This document shows, in pieces, positions 50,300 through 59,764 of a stretch of 64,000 nt of DNA. Position numbers and translations under genes: made by a program. The notes under the pieces are model-generated. The model was not told the DNA's origin, did no database searches, and saw nothing but the letters and a program-made list of their open reading frames with translations. Positions within the stretch are counted from its first letter, which is position 1, and each line of letters opens with the position of its first letter. Source of the stretch: JAUVXE01 sp964349355 (GTDB lineage Bacteria; Actinomycetota; Coriobacteriia; Anaerosomatales; SLCP01); assembly GCA_964349355.1 (NCBI GenBank), contig CAYGFZ010000003.1, forward strand, positions 1 through 64,000. Direction: 5' to 3'.

Positions 50300-51364
50300 G
50301 TGTCTCTCTCAATTGGCATCGTCGGACTGCCGAATGTTGGCAAATCGACACTCTTCACCGCGCTCACGCGCAAGATAGGCGTTGCCGCGAACTACCCGTT
50401 CGCTACCATCGAGCCCAACGTGGGCGTCGTCCCTGTTCCTGATTCGAGGCTCCAGCGTCTCGCCGAGATCGCTCAGCCACAGCGAGTACTACCGGCCATT
50501 GTCGAGTTCGTCGACATCGCGGGCTTGGTCAAGGGAGCGAACGAAGGCGAGGGCCTCGGCAACCAGTTCCTTGCCAACATCCGTGAGACCGATGCCATCT
50601 GCGAGGTGGTTCGCTACTTCTCCGACCCGAACGTGGTGCACGTCGATGGCCGAGTCGATCCGGCCAGCGATGTGGAGACCATCCGCATGGAGCTCGTACT
50701 CGCTGACCTCGGAACGCTTGAGCGCGCGATGTCCAAACTCGAGAAGGACGCCAAGCGTGACGCGTCTCTCGAGCCGAATGTGGCGATCGCCAAGCGTCTC
50801 TGGGAGTGGATGGCCGAGGGTCACCGTGCAGGTCGCATGAAGATGAACGCCGAGGAGCGCGCCCACGCACGAAGTTTGCAGCTGCTCACGATGAAGCCGA
50901 TGCTCTACGTCGCTAACGTCGACGAGGACCAGCTTGCCGGCGAGCTCGCTCCGATCGACGGGGTCGTGCCCGTGAAGATATGTGCGAAGGTTGAGGCCGA
51001 CGTCGCCGAACTCGACCCCGATGAGGCTCCCGAGTATCTTGATGCACTCGGACTCGCCGAACCCGGGTTGAACACGCTTATCCGTGAAGCCTACCGGCTC
51101 CTCGGCCTGCAGAGCTACTTCACTGCAGGAGAGAAGGAGGTCCGTGCGTGGACTGTGCGGGTGGGTGCGAAGGCGCCTGAGGCGGCTGGAGTGATCCACA
51201 CCGACTTCGAACGGGGGTTCATCAAGGCCGAGACGGTGTCGTTCGTCGACTACGATGCGCTCGGCGGCGAGGCGGCCGCTCGCGCGGCGGGCAAGCTGCG
51301 TATCGAGGGTAAGGAGTACGTGGTGCAGGACGGCGACGTCATGCACTTCCGTTTCAACGTCTGA
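50300..51364 (+). CDS. ychF: Ribosome-associated ATPase YchF (Obg family)
   Basis: A 354-residue P-loop protein: GLPNVGKSTLFTALTRK (P-loop), VEFVDIAGLVKGANEGEG (G3) and a C-terminal TGS-like domain (FTAGEKEVRAWTVR; VQDGDVMHFRFNV). YchF binds ATP in preference to GTP and associates with ribosomes. The GTG start at 50300 gives SLSIGIVGLPNVGKST at the N-terminus. It is divergent from the glycosyltransferase gene across 121 bases. Confidence 0.95.
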   Translation: MSLSIGIVGLPNVGKSTLFTALTRKIGVAANYPFATIEPNVGVVPVPDSRLQRLAEIAQPQRVLPAIVEFVDIAGLVKGANEGEGLGNQFLANIRETDAICEVVRYFSDPNVVHVDGRVDPASDVETIRMELVLADLGTLERAMSKLEKDAKRDASLEPNVAIAKRLWEWMAEGHRAGRMKMNAEERAHARSLQLLTMKPMLYVANVDEDQLAGELAPIDGVVPVKICAKVEADVAELDPDEAPEYLDALGLAEPGLNTLIREAYRLLGLQSYFTAGEKEVRAWTVRVGAKAPEAAGVIHTDFERGFIKAETVSFVDYDALGGEAAARAAGKLRIEGKEYVVQDGDVMHFRFNV

Positions 51365-51430
51365 CATGGCGTCACACCGGGCTCGCGAGTGTGGCAGCAG
51401 GTTTTTTCCGGAGCATTGTGGCGTGGCGGT

Positions 51431-51458
51431 TCACGTCGTCGAGGAAAGCGCATAGAAT
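51431..51458 (+). promoter_or_regulatory. Predicted promoter for guaB3-guaA
   Basis: TTCACG (51431-51436), 16 bases, then TAGAAT (51453-51458). A perfect eight-pair hairpin (TGCGGCGC, loop ATAC, GCGCCGCA at 51472-51491) falls just after the predicted start. The 277-base region between ychF and guaB3 shows no gene. Confidence 0.45.
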
Positions 51459-51641
51459 ACGAGGAACCGAGTGCGGCGCATACGCGCCGCAAGCCAGGAC
51501 ACAGCCCACATCAGACCAGGCCATGCGCTCGCCAGCGTGACTCGGGCGCACTGTGCTTGGTCTCATGCTATCGGTGTATGGTCAGCAGGTATCGAGGATC
51601 GCCCTGCGGGGCGTGGTGGACACGAGGAGGCGGCAGCTCAC

Positions 51642-52814
51642 ATGGAGATCGAGATCGGACGGGGAAAGACCGCACGCAGGGCCTACGGATTCGACGACGT
51701 TGCGATCGTGCCTTCACGGCGCACACGCGACCCTCGCGACGTCGACATCTCCTGGTCGTTCACCTTCCGGGGCACGGACTACTCTTTCCCCCTTCCGGTG
51801 CTCGCGTCTGCGATGGACGGGGTCGTGGATTCGGCGTTTGCGGTGACCATGGGCAAGCTCGGGGGCCTGGCTGTCTTGAACCTGGAGGGCATCCAGACTC
51901 GCTACGAGAATCCCGCGCCGCATCTCGACGCGATCGCTTCCTTCACCAAGGAGGAGGCCACGCGCAAGATGCAAGACATCTATCGCGAGCCGGTCAAGCC
52001 CGAACTCATCACGCAACGTGTCCGTGAGATCAAGGACGGTGGCGTGCTCGCCGCCGCATCACTCACCCCGCAAAACGTCGATGTCTACATAGAGGCTGCC
52101 CTCGAGGGTGGCTTGGATCTGCTCGTCATCCAGGGTACCGTCGTCTCGGCAGAGCACAAGTCGTCGTATGCCGAGCCGCTCGATCTCAACTCGTTCGTCC
52201 GCGATCTCGACATCCCCTGCATCATCGGCGGATGTTGTTCGTACCAGGGGGCGCTGCATCTCATGCGCGCCGGTGCCGTCGGGGTGCTCGTAGGTGTCGG
52301 TCCGGGCCACGCCTGCACCTCCCGCCGGGTGCTCGGGATTGGCGTTCCGCAGTGCACCGCGGTCGCCGATGCCGCTGCAGCGCGCATGCGCCATCTCGAT
52401 GAGACCGGTTTCTACGCGCACGTCATCGCTGACGGGGGCATGCGCACCGGGGGAGACCTTGCCAAGGCTATCGCGGTCGGCGCCGACGCCGTCATGATCG
52501 GCTCCCCGCTTGCCGCCGCTAGCGAAGCCCCGGGTCGCGGCTTCCACTGGGGCATGGCGACGTTCCACCCGGATCTGCCCAGGGGCACCCGCGTTCGTGC
52601 CGGCGTCAAGGGCTCGCTGGAGGATATTCTTCTCGGCCCGGCGCACGAGAACGACGGTACTCTGAACCTTCTCGGCGGACTCAGAACCTCGATGGCCACT
52701 ACGGGCTATGAGAACCTGAAGGCGTTCCAGAAGGCCGAGGTCATGGTCGCTCCCTCACTGCAGACCGAGGGCAAGGTCCTCCAGCAGTCGCAGGGCGTGG
52801 GCATGGGCTGTTAG
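51642..52814 (+). CDS. guaB3: GuaB3-family IMP dehydrogenase-like protein
   Basis: A 390-residue TIM-barrel protein of the IMP dehydrogenase/GMP reductase superfamily with no CBS insert. It has EIEIGRGKTARRAYGFDDV and PSRRTRDPRDVDISW at the start, typical of GuaB3, then the catalytic-cysteine loop GPGHACTSRRVLG and IADGGMRTGGDLAKAIAVGADAVM. The likely reaction is IMP to XMP with NAD, feeding guaA three bases downstream. The open frame extends upstream, but homology fixes the ATG at 51642, with GAGGAGG before it. Confidence 0.92.
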   Translation: MEIEIGRGKTARRAYGFDDVAIVPSRRTRDPRDVDISWSFTFRGTDYSFPLPVLASAMDGVVDSAFAVTMGKLGGLAVLNLEGIQTRYENPAPHLDAIASFTKEEATRKMQDIYREPVKPELITQRVREIKDGGVLAAASLTPQNVDVYIEAALEGGLDLLVIQGTVVSAEHKSSYAEPLDLNSFVRDLDIPCIIGGCCSYQGALHLMRAGAVGVLVGVGPGHACTSRRVLGIGVPQCTAVADAAAARMRHLDETGFYAHVIADGGMRTGGDLAKAIAVGADAVMIGSPLAAASEAPGRGFHWGMATFHPDLPRGTRVRAGVKGSLEDILLGPAHENDGTLNLLGGLRTSMATTGYENLKAFQKAEVMVAPSLQTEGKVLQQSQGVGMGC

Positions 52815-52816
52815 TC

Positions 52817-54373
52817 ATGGCGTCAGCCGACTATCACCAGCAGCAGCCGACAGTACTCGTCCTGGATTTCGGGGCTCAGTACGCGCAGTTGATCGCGCGC
52901 CGGGTCCGTGACGCGCGCGTCTACTCGGAGATCGTTCCTTTCGACATCTCGGCCGAGGAGATCGAGCGTCGCAAGCCTGCAGCGCTGATCCTCTCGGGCG
53001 GTCCGGCGAGCGTTTATGCCGAGGGGGCGCCGAAGATGGACGCCCGAATCCTCGATCTCGACGTGCCGACGCTGGGGTTCTGTTACGGGATGCAGCTCAT
53101 GGCACTCGAACTGGGAGGCTCGGTACCCAAGACCGATATCGGCGAGTACGGGTTCGCGGAACTCGAAGTGCTCGAGCCCCAGTGCCGTTTGCTCGAGGAC
53201 GTCCCGGAACGGTCGACCGTCTGGATGAGCCACCGTGACAGCGTGGGCGAGGCGCCCGCAGGCTTCACAGTCACCGCCCGAACCGAGACGACCGCCGTCG
53301 CGGCGATGGAGCACGCCGGGCGTGGACTCTACGCGACGCAGTTCCATCCCGAGGTCGTGCACACCGAGTTCGGCGAGCAGATCATCAAGCGCTTCCTTCA
53401 CGACATCGCGGGTATCCCGCCGGTCTGGACGATGCTCAACATCATCGAGGAGACTGTCGCGACGGTGCGCGAGCAGGTCGGCGATGCCCGGGTCATCTGC
53501 GGGCTTTCGGGCGGCGTGGACTCCAGCGTGGTCGCGGCGATGCTTCATCGGGCCATCGGCGATCAGCTCACATGCGTCTTCGTCGATCACGGTCTGATGC
53601 GCCTCAACGAGGCCGAGGAGGTCGTGCGGACCTTCCGCGATCAGTTCCAGATCGATCTCGTGCACGTCGAGGCCGAGGAGCGCTACCTCACCAAGCTCGC
53701 AGGCGTGACCGATCCGGAGGAGAAGCGCCGGATCATAGGTGAGGAGTTCTGGCAGGTATTCTTCGAGGAGGCCGAGAAGCTCGAGGGAGTGAAGTGGCTC
53801 GCGCAGGGCACGCTCTACCCCGATGTGATCGAGTCCGGGAACAAGACGGCTGCGAAGATCAAGAGTCATCACAACCTGATCCCCTTCCCCGAGGGTGTAC
53901 ACTTCGATCTGATCGAGCCGCTCAAGGCTCTCTTCAAAGACGAGGTCAGGGCGGTCGGTGCCGAACTCGGTCTTCCCGACGAGATCGTTCACCGGCAGCC
54001 GTTCCCCGGACCGGGGCTTGGCGTGCGCATCATCGGCGCGATCACCCATGAGAAGCTCGAACTCCTGCGCGCTGCCGATGCTATAATTCGCGAGGAGATC
54101 TTTGCATGGGATCGCGACCGCGAGGTCTGGCAGTACTTCGCCGTCTTGCCCGATATCCGCAGCGTCGGCGTGATGGGGGACGAGCGCACTTACGGGCACC
54201 CGATCATCGTGCGCGCCGTCGCTTCGGCAGATGCGATGACCGCTGACTGGGCACGACTGCCGCACGAACTGCTCGCAAAGATCAGCAACCGCGTCATCAA
54301 TGAGGTCGACGGCATCAACCGTGTCGCGTACGACATCACGAGCAAGCCGCCCGGCACCATTGAATGGGAGTAG
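52817..54373 (+). CDS. guaA: GMP synthase (glutamine-hydrolysing)
   Basis: A 518-residue enzyme that converts XMP to GMP. The class I amidotransferase domain has GFCYGMQLMALELGG (Cys nucleophile) and QFHPEVVHTEFG (catalytic His-Glu). The ATP pyrophosphatase domain has GLSGGVDSSVVAAM, and the dimerisation end has RQPFPGPGLGVRIIG. It overlaps no neighbour but follows guaB3 by two bases, a compact purine pair. Confidence 0.97.
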   Translation: MASADYHQQQPTVLVLDFGAQYAQLIARRVRDARVYSEIVPFDISAEEIERRKPAALILSGGPASVYAEGAPKMDARILDLDVPTLGFCYGMQLMALELGGSVPKTDIGEYGFAELEVLEPQCRLLEDVPERSTVWMSHRDSVGEAPAGFTVTARTETTAVAAMEHAGRGLYATQFHPEVVHTEFGEQIIKRFLHDIAGIPPVWTMLNIIEETVATVREQVGDARVICGLSGGVDSSVVAAMLHRAIGDQLTCVFVDHGLMRLNEAEEVVRTFRDQFQIDLVHVEAEERYLTKLAGVTDPEEKRRIIGEEFWQVFFEEAEKLEGVKWLAQGTLYPDVIESGNKTAAKIKSHHNLIPFPEGVHFDLIEPLKALFKDEVRAVGAELGLPDEIVHRQPFPGPGLGVRIIGAITHEKLELLRAADAIIREEIFAWDRDREVWQYFAVLPDIRSVGVMGDERTYGHPIIVRAVASADAMTADWARLPHELLAKISNRVINEVDGINRVAYDITSKPPGTIEWE

Positions 54374-54384
54374 GGGATATCAAG

Positions 54385-54669
54385 ATGACAGATCAGCCAT
54401 CCGCCCAGGCGCAGGAGCAGATCCAGGCGCACCGCGAGCGCATCGATGAGATCGACTGTCAGTTGGTGCGCCTCCTCAACGAGCGGGCCGCCGAGTCGCT
54501 TGCGATCCGGGGCCTGAAGCCTCACGTGCACTGGGGGCTTTACGATCCCAAGCGCGAGGAGGAGATCTTCTCTAACCTCGCGAAGTGCAACGAGGGTCCG
54601 CTCTATGCCGACAATCTTCGAGAGATCTATGAGGCCATTCTTCACGTGATGAAGGAGCTGCGAGGATGA
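54385..54669 (+). CDS. Chorismate mutase, AroQ class
   Basis: A 94-residue helical protein: HRERIDEIDCQLVRLLNERA then LYDPKREEEIFSNL and YADNLREIYEAIL. This is the AroQ pattern (Arg in helix 1, Arg/Glu in the REEE segment). It converts chorismate to prephenate. The ATG at 54385, just after guaA, gives a normal length. The stop overlaps the DAHP synthase ATG by four bases, so both act in aromatic amino acid synthesis. Confidence 0.88.
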   Translation: MTDQPSAQAQEQIQAHRERIDEIDCQLVRLLNERAAESLAIRGLKPHVHWGLYDPKREEEIFSNLAKCNEGPLYADNLREIYEAILHVMKELRG

Positions 54670-55475
54670 GCGCCGCGCAGGGTGACCAGACGGCCGCGGC
54701 GGTTGGCGCGGTGGAGCGCGACGGCGGAGTGACCATCATCGCCGGTCCGTGCTCTGTTGAGAGCCGGGACCAGATGGACGAGGTCGGCGCAGCACTCGTT
54801 GAGATGGGGGTGCGCGTGCTTCGTGGCGGAGCCTACAAGCCGCGCACGAGCCCGCACTCCTTCCAGGGTCTGGAGGAGGAGGGTCTGAAAATCCTGCGCG
54901 AGACGGCCGATAAGCACGGGCTGCTCTTCGTCACCGAGGTTACCGATTCGGCGCACGCCGAGATCGTCGATGCATACGCCGACATCCTGCAGATCGGCAC
55001 TCGCAATATGGCGAACTTCAGCCTGCTGAAGAAGATCGGGCAGATCACAGCCGAGAGTCGCAAGCCGGTCGTCTTCAAGCGGGGCATGGCCGCAACGATC
55101 CAGGAGTGGCTGCAGGCGAGTGAGTACCTCACCATGCTCGGCAACGACAACGTCATCCTGTGCGAGCGCGGCATCCGTACCTTCGAGACGGCGACACGCT
55201 TCACGCTCGACATCACTGCCGTTCCGGTCGTCAAGAAACTCTCGCTCCTTCCGATCATCGTCGATGTGTCGCATCCTACCGGGTCGGCGGATCTTGTCCC
55301 TGCAGTGTCACGGGCCGCGGTGGCGGTGGGTGCCGACGGGATCATGGTCGAGGCGCACCCCGACCCACGGACCGCGCTCTGCGATGGCCCGCAATCTCTC
55401 GACCTTGCAGGACTGCGGCACCTACTAAGCGAACTTAAGCCAATAGCCGCGGCTGTCGGCAGGAGTCTTGCCTGA
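54666..55475 (+). CDS. aroF: 3-deoxy-7-phosphoheptulonate synthase, type I-beta
   Basis: A 269-residue DAHP synthase, the first enzyme of the shikimate pathway. IIAGPCSVESRDQMDEVG, GGAYKPRTSPHSFQGL and VDVSHPTGSADLVPAVSRAA are the metal and PEP sites of the KDO8P-synthase-like I-beta class. There is no separate regulatory domain in the chain; the adjacent AroQ protein could supply feedback sensitivity as a partner, which is inference. The ATG overlaps the mutase stop. Confidence 0.94.
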   Translation: MSAAQGDQTAAAVGAVERDGGVTIIAGPCSVESRDQMDEVGAALVEMGVRVLRGGAYKPRTSPHSFQGLEEEGLKILRETADKHGLLFVTEVTDSAHAEIVDAYADILQIGTRNMANFSLLKKIGQITAESRKPVVFKRGMAATIQEWLQASEYLTMLGNDNVILCERGIRTFETATRFTLDITAVPVVKKLSLLPIIVDVSHPTGSADLVPAVSRAAVAVGADGIMVEAHPDPRTALCDGPQSLDLAGLRHLLSELKPIAAAVGRSLA

Positions 55476-55538
55476 GACCCGGTGTATGTCTTGCGTTGAT
55501 AGACGGTGTGCCGGGTCGTCGGGGAGAAGAGCCAGAGA

Positions 55539-55748
55539 GTGAGCCTCACCGGTGGTGTGTCGAAGAAGTTCTGTCCGCACTGCGGAGCGATCGGGACGCA
55601 GCGCATCGGCGCCTGCAGGGTATGTGGGCTGTCAGTCTGCGAGTCGTGCGGCAACATCCAGTACATCAAAGGTGAGCGGCAGATCATCCACGATGCGTGC
55701 CTCCGCAACTCCGGCGAGTCTTTCTCGATGATCAAGTTCGTCAAGTAG
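55539..55748 (+). CDS. Small cysteine-rich (zinc-ribbon) protein
   Basis: About 69 residues with CPHCG, CRVCG and CESCG and a last Cys in HDAC, seven cysteines in all. That spacing suggests two treble-clef or ribbon zinc knuckles. It ends SFSMIKFVK. GTG at 55539 is preceded by GGGGAGAAG about ten bases away; GTG at 55506 is also open. The function is unknown. It lies alone between aroF and the helicase gene. Confidence 0.65.
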   Translation: MSLTGGVSKKFCPHCGAIGTQRIGACRVCGLSVCESCGNIQYIKGERQIIHDACLRNSGESFSMIKFVK

Positions 55749-55818
55749 TCTCGTATTCGCCGTTCGGAATGGATTGCGCGTAGATTCGACCGCCCCGAAC
55801 GGCTAGAGTGGACTGCCT

Positions 55819-58071
55819 ATGACTATCGACCTCTCCGACCTCAATCCCGCGCAGCACGATGCCGCCACCACGACCGAGGGACCGCTCCTCGTGCTCGCCG
55901 GGGCAGGCTCGGGCAAGACGCGTGTCCTCACCTACCGGATCGCCCGGTTGGTGGGCGATCTCGGCGTGTCCCCGGGAGAGATCCTCGCCATCACCTTCAC
56001 GAACAAGGCTGCCGAGGAGATGCGCTGTCGACTCGGCGAGATCGCCGGTCCCGGCGCGCGGGCGATGTGGGTGATGACCTTCCATGCGATGTGCGTGCGG
56101 ATGCTGCGAGTAGATGCCGAGCGCGCCGGACTCACTCGTAACTTCACCATCTACGACGCAGACGACGCCAAGCGCATGATCACCGCGGTCATGAGCGATC
56201 TCGAGCTCGACCCCAAGCGCTATCCGGTCAACGGAATCGTCGGCAGGATCTCCTCGGCGAAGAACGAGTTGATCGAGCCCGGCGAATTTGCGGCGAGCGC
56301 GGTGAGCCCGCTCGACAAGGCCGCCGCGAAGGTCTACCCGCGCTACCGGAAGCGCGTGCGCGATGCCAACGCGCTCGACTTCGACGACCTGCTCGTCGAG
56401 GCGCACAGGCTGCTCGCGGAGAACCCCGCAGTGCTCGAGGCGTATCAGGACCGCTTTCGCTACCTGCACGTCGACGAGTACCAGGACACCAACCACGCGC
56501 AGTACCGCATCGTGAAGCTGCTTGCGGCGAAGCATCGCAACCTCATGGTCGTGGGCGACGACGACCAGTCGATCTACGGCTGGCGTGGCGCCGATATCCG
56601 CAACATCCTCGAGTTCGAGCGCGACTACCCGGACTCGGCGGTCGTGAAGCTTGAGCAGAACTACCGATCGACCGCGACCATCCTGGCGGCGGCGAACGCG
56701 GTCGTGGCCAACAACGCAGGGCGCAAGCCCAAGACTCTGTGGACAGCCAACGCCGGCGGCGAGTCGATCAGCCGTTACCAGGCGACCGACGAGCGTGACG
56801 AGGCTCGCTTCGTGGCGGTCGAGATAGAGCGCCTGCTGCGCGAGGAGGGCCGTTCGTATGCGGATATGGCTGTCTTCTACCGCACCAACGCGCAGTCACG
56901 GGTGGTCGAGGACGTTTTCTTGCGCAACGGCGTTCCCTACCAGATCGTCGGTGGCACGCGCTTCTTCGACCGTGCCGAGATCCGCGATGTGATGGCGTAC
57001 GTGCGGGCAGTGGCGAACCCGGCCGATGAGATCGCGCTCAGGCGTATCGTCAACAAGCCCAAGCGCGGTATCGGAGACGCGACGCTCGAGAAGGTGGCGT
57101 TCGAGGCCGCCCAGCGTGGTGTCGGATTCGAGGATGCTTTGCGCGCCTCGGCCGATGAAGAGTGGCTCGGGACGTCGCCGCGAATGCGGATCGGCGCCTT
57201 CCTCGGCCTGCTTGATGAGATGCGGGAGCTCGCCGCCACCCCCGGCACCGACCTGAGAGAACTCATCGAAGGCGTCGTCGACCTTTCAGGCCTCGTGAGC
57301 TCGCTGGAGGCCGAGCGCACTGAAGAGGCGAGAGGCCGCGTGGAGAACATCCGCGAGTTCTTCGGCGTGGTAGGAGAGTTCGCCGAGACACACGACGCGC
57401 CGGACCTGCCCGCGTTCATGGAGTGGGTCGCGTTGCGGACCGACATGGACACGCTCGTCGATGGCGAGCGGGCTGTCACGCTCATGACCGTGCACACGGC
57501 GAAAGGGCTCGAGTTCCCGGTCGTCTTCATCGTCGGGCTCGAGGACTCGATCTTCCCTCATGCCAACTCGATGTTCGACGAGTCCGGCCTCGAGGAGGAG
57601 CGCCGCCTGGCGTATGTGGGCATCACCCGCGCACGCGAACGCCTCTACCTCACGCATGCGCATTCGCGCAGCCTCTTCGGCTCGATGCAGTACAACATGC
57701 CGAGCCGCTTCATCGGCGAGATCCCCGAAGAGCACGTACAGACGAGTGGCGCCGGATCGCAGGGCGTGTCGCGCACCGGGTACGAGCGGCGCAGCGCGGA
57801 CTCTCGAGGCGCGTCGTACGGGACCGGCCGCTCCACGGTCACCCCGGGTGAGGGACGCGTGTTCGGCTCCGGGGCGCCGCGCACCTCGCCCGGGCCGAAG
57901 CCGGCGGCCGACGTGGAGACCTTCGAGGTGGGGGCGAGCGTCGAGCACAAGGTGTTCGGTATGGGCACGGTCACGGCGGTGGATGCGGACAAGGTCACGG
58001 TCGCGTTCCGCAACGGGCAGACCAAGAAGCTGCTTGCGGGTTTCGCGCCGCTTCGGAACGTGCGAGACTAA
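55819..58071 (+). CDS. pcrA: UvrD/PcrA-type superfamily 1 helicase
   Basis: A 750-residue 3-prime-to-5-prime DNA helicase. Motifs in order: QHDAATTTEGPLLVLAGAGSGKT-type Q motif and Walker A (GAGSGKT at 28-34), VDEYQDTNHAQY (II), GDDDQSIYGWRGAD (III), LEQNYRST (IV), TLMTVHTAKGLEFPVVF (V) and AYVGITRARERLYLTHA (VI). The C-terminus ends in the tudor-like EHKVFGMGTVTAVDADKVTV segment that binds RNA polymerase in PcrA. It acts in nucleotide-excision repair and conflict resolution. Confidence 0.95.
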   Translation: MTIDLSDLNPAQHDAATTTEGPLLVLAGAGSGKTRVLTYRIARLVGDLGVSPGEILAITFTNKAAEEMRCRLGEIAGPGARAMWVMTFHAMCVRMLRVDAERAGLTRNFTIYDADDAKRMITAVMSDLELDPKRYPVNGIVGRISSAKNELIEPGEFAASAVSPLDKAAAKVYPRYRKRVRDANALDFDDLLVEAHRLLAENPAVLEAYQDRFRYLHVDEYQDTNHAQYRIVKLLAAKHRNLMVVGDDDQSIYGWRGADIRNILEFERDYPDSAVVKLEQNYRSTATILAAANAVVANNAGRKPKTLWTANAGGESISRYQATDERDEARFVAVEIERLLREEGRSYADMAVFYRTNAQSRVVEDVFLRNGVPYQIVGGTRFFDRAEIRDVMAYVRAVANPADEIALRRIVNKPKRGIGDATLEKVAFEAAQRGVGFEDALRASADEEWLGTSPRMRIGAFLGLLDEMRELAATPGTDLRELIEGVVDLSGLVSSLEAERTEEARGRVENIREFFGVVGEFAETHDAPDLPAFMEWVALRTDMDTLVDGERAVTLMTVHTAKGLEFPVVFIVGLEDSIFPHANSMFDESGLEEERRLAYVGITRARERLYLTHAHSRSLFGSMQYNMPSRFIGEIPEEHVQTSGAGSQGVSRTGYERRSADSRGASYGTGRSTVTPGEGRVFGSGAPRTSPGPKPAADVETFEVGASVEHKVFGMGTVTAVDADKVTVAFRNGQTKKLLAGFAPLRNVRD

Positions 58072-58125
58072 GACACAGACGGGCGTGTCCGCAGGTGCGG
58101 ATGTATGTGAGGGAGTGGGCGCTCG

Positions 58126-59751
58126 ATGAGCCAGGTACTCGTTTTCGGTCACAGGAACCCGGACAACGATTCCATCTGTTCGGCGGTCGGCTACGCGCAC
58201 CTCAAGAACCTCACCGACACCGCCAACGTCTACGTACCCGCCCGGCTCGGCCCCGTCCCTCCCGAGACAGCCTGGGTGTTCGAGCGCTTCGGAGTGCGGC
58301 TTCCCGAGGAGATCGCTCACGTCCATACCCGCGTTCGCGACGTCATGACGCCCGATGTGGTGAGCGTGGAAACCGGGCGTACCATGCTCGAGGCAGGGCG
58401 GCTCATGCGTGACCGCGACGTTCGGGCTCTGCCCGTGCTCGAGAATGGCGTCGTCCGGGGTCTGGTGAACCAAACGATCCTCGCCGAGGCGTACCTCGGC
58501 GATACCGAGATACGCGGCTTCACGAAGGTCGCGGTCACCGCCGAGCATCTCGTGGCGGTCGTAGACGGTGACTTGCTCGCCGGCGACCCGCAGACCGTAC
58601 TCTCCGGTGGGGTCTTGATCGGTGCGATGGAGCCCTCCACGATGCTCGGCTACATCAAGCCGGGCGACACGCTCATCGTCGGGGACCGGAAGCGGACGCA
58701 GCCGATGGCGCTCGATGCCGGGGTTGCATGCCTGCTGGTCACCGGCGGGTCGCGTCCCGACGACGACGTCATCGAACTCGCGCGAGCGAAGGGCGCGGTC
58801 GTGATCTCGACTTTCCACGACACCTACGCCGCCGCACGGCTCGTCAACCTCTCACACACTGTCGCCGATGTCATGGACACCGACATCCTGCGCTTCGGCC
58901 CCGATATGCTGCTCTCCGAGGCTCTCGAAGACCTGCTCGGCTCAGTGCACCGCGAGGCCGTGGTGGTCGACGCCCCCGGCAGGCCGCTCGGCATGGTAAC
59001 GCGTACCAACATCGCGCGCGGTACCCGTAGGCACGTGATCCTCGTCGACCACAACGAGACGGCGCAGTCCGCTCCCGGGATCGAGGAGGCCGAGGTGGTC
59101 GAGGTGGTCGATCACCATCGCATCGGTGACGTGCAGACCTACGGGCCCATCCTCTTCCTCAACATCCCCGTCGGTGCCACCGCGACGGTGGTCGCGATGC
59201 GCTACTCCGAACTCGGTGTGGGAATCCCCGAGCCGATAGCCGGCGTACTTCTCGCAGCGATACTCTCCGACACCGTGCTCCTCAAGTCTCCCACCACGAC
59301 CGACTCCGACCGCCGGGTCGCTGCCGAACTGTCCAAGCGTCTCCATATCGATCCGACAGAGTTCGGCATGGAGATGTTCAAGGCCCGCACCGCCGGCCAG
59401 GCGTTCTCGGCGGAGCGCGCGGTGAAGGGCGACCTGAAGGAGTACCGGTTGGCCGACACCATCGCGGCCATCGGCCAGATCGAGACCGTGGATGTGGCCG
59501 AGGTCATGGAGCACGCCGAGGAGATCCGCGCCGTCATGGAGGCCCTTCGCGACGCTCGCGGATACGATCTAGTGCTCGTCATGGTGACCGACGTCGTCCG
59601 CGAGGGCAGCGAGATCATCGCGATCGGGAAGACGCGGCTCGCCGAGCGCGGACTGGGAGTCACGCTCGCGGGTGGTTCCGCATGGCTCGATGGTGTGCTG
59701 TCCCGCAAGAAGCAGGTCGCCGCACGCCTCGTGGATGCGGCCGGAGCGTGA
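58126..59751 (+). CDS. ppaC: Manganese-dependent inorganic pyrophosphatase with CBS/DRTGG insert
   Basis: A 541-residue family II pyrophosphatase. The DHH domain opens with VFGHRNPDNDSICSAVGYA and continues after the insert with VDHNE and VVDHHRIGDVQT. Between them are two CBS domains (VMTPDVVSVETGRTMLEAG and VMDTDILRFG) flanking a DRTGG domain (TLIVGDRKRTQ, CLLVTGGSRPDDDV). The DHHA2 C-terminus is present (DTVLLKSPTTTDSDRR). Such CBS-PPases are known to be controlled by adenine nucleotides. It hydrolyses pyrophosphate in the cytosol. Confidence 0.95.
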   Translation: MSQVLVFGHRNPDNDSICSAVGYAHLKNLTDTANVYVPARLGPVPPETAWVFERFGVRLPEEIAHVHTRVRDVMTPDVVSVETGRTMLEAGRLMRDRDVRALPVLENGVVRGLVNQTILAEAYLGDTEIRGFTKVAVTAEHLVAVVDGDLLAGDPQTVLSGGVLIGAMEPSTMLGYIKPGDTLIVGDRKRTQPMALDAGVACLLVTGGSRPDDDVIELARAKGAVVISTFHDTYAAARLVNLSHTVADVMDTDILRFGPDMLLSEALEDLLGSVHREAVVVDAPGRPLGMVTRTNIARGTRRHVILVDHNETAQSAPGIEEAEVVEVVDHHRIGDVQTYGPILFLNIPVGATATVVAMRYSELGVGIPEPIAGVLLAAILSDTVLLKSPTTTDSDRRVAAELSKRLHIDPTEFGMEMFKARTAGQAFSAERAVKGDLKEYRLADTIAAIGQIETVDVAEVMEHAEEIRAVMEALRDARGYDLVLVMVTDVVREGSEIIAIGKTRLAERGLGVTLAGGSAWLDGVLSRKKQVAARLVDAAGA

Positions 59752-59764
59752 GGGGACTATGGTG

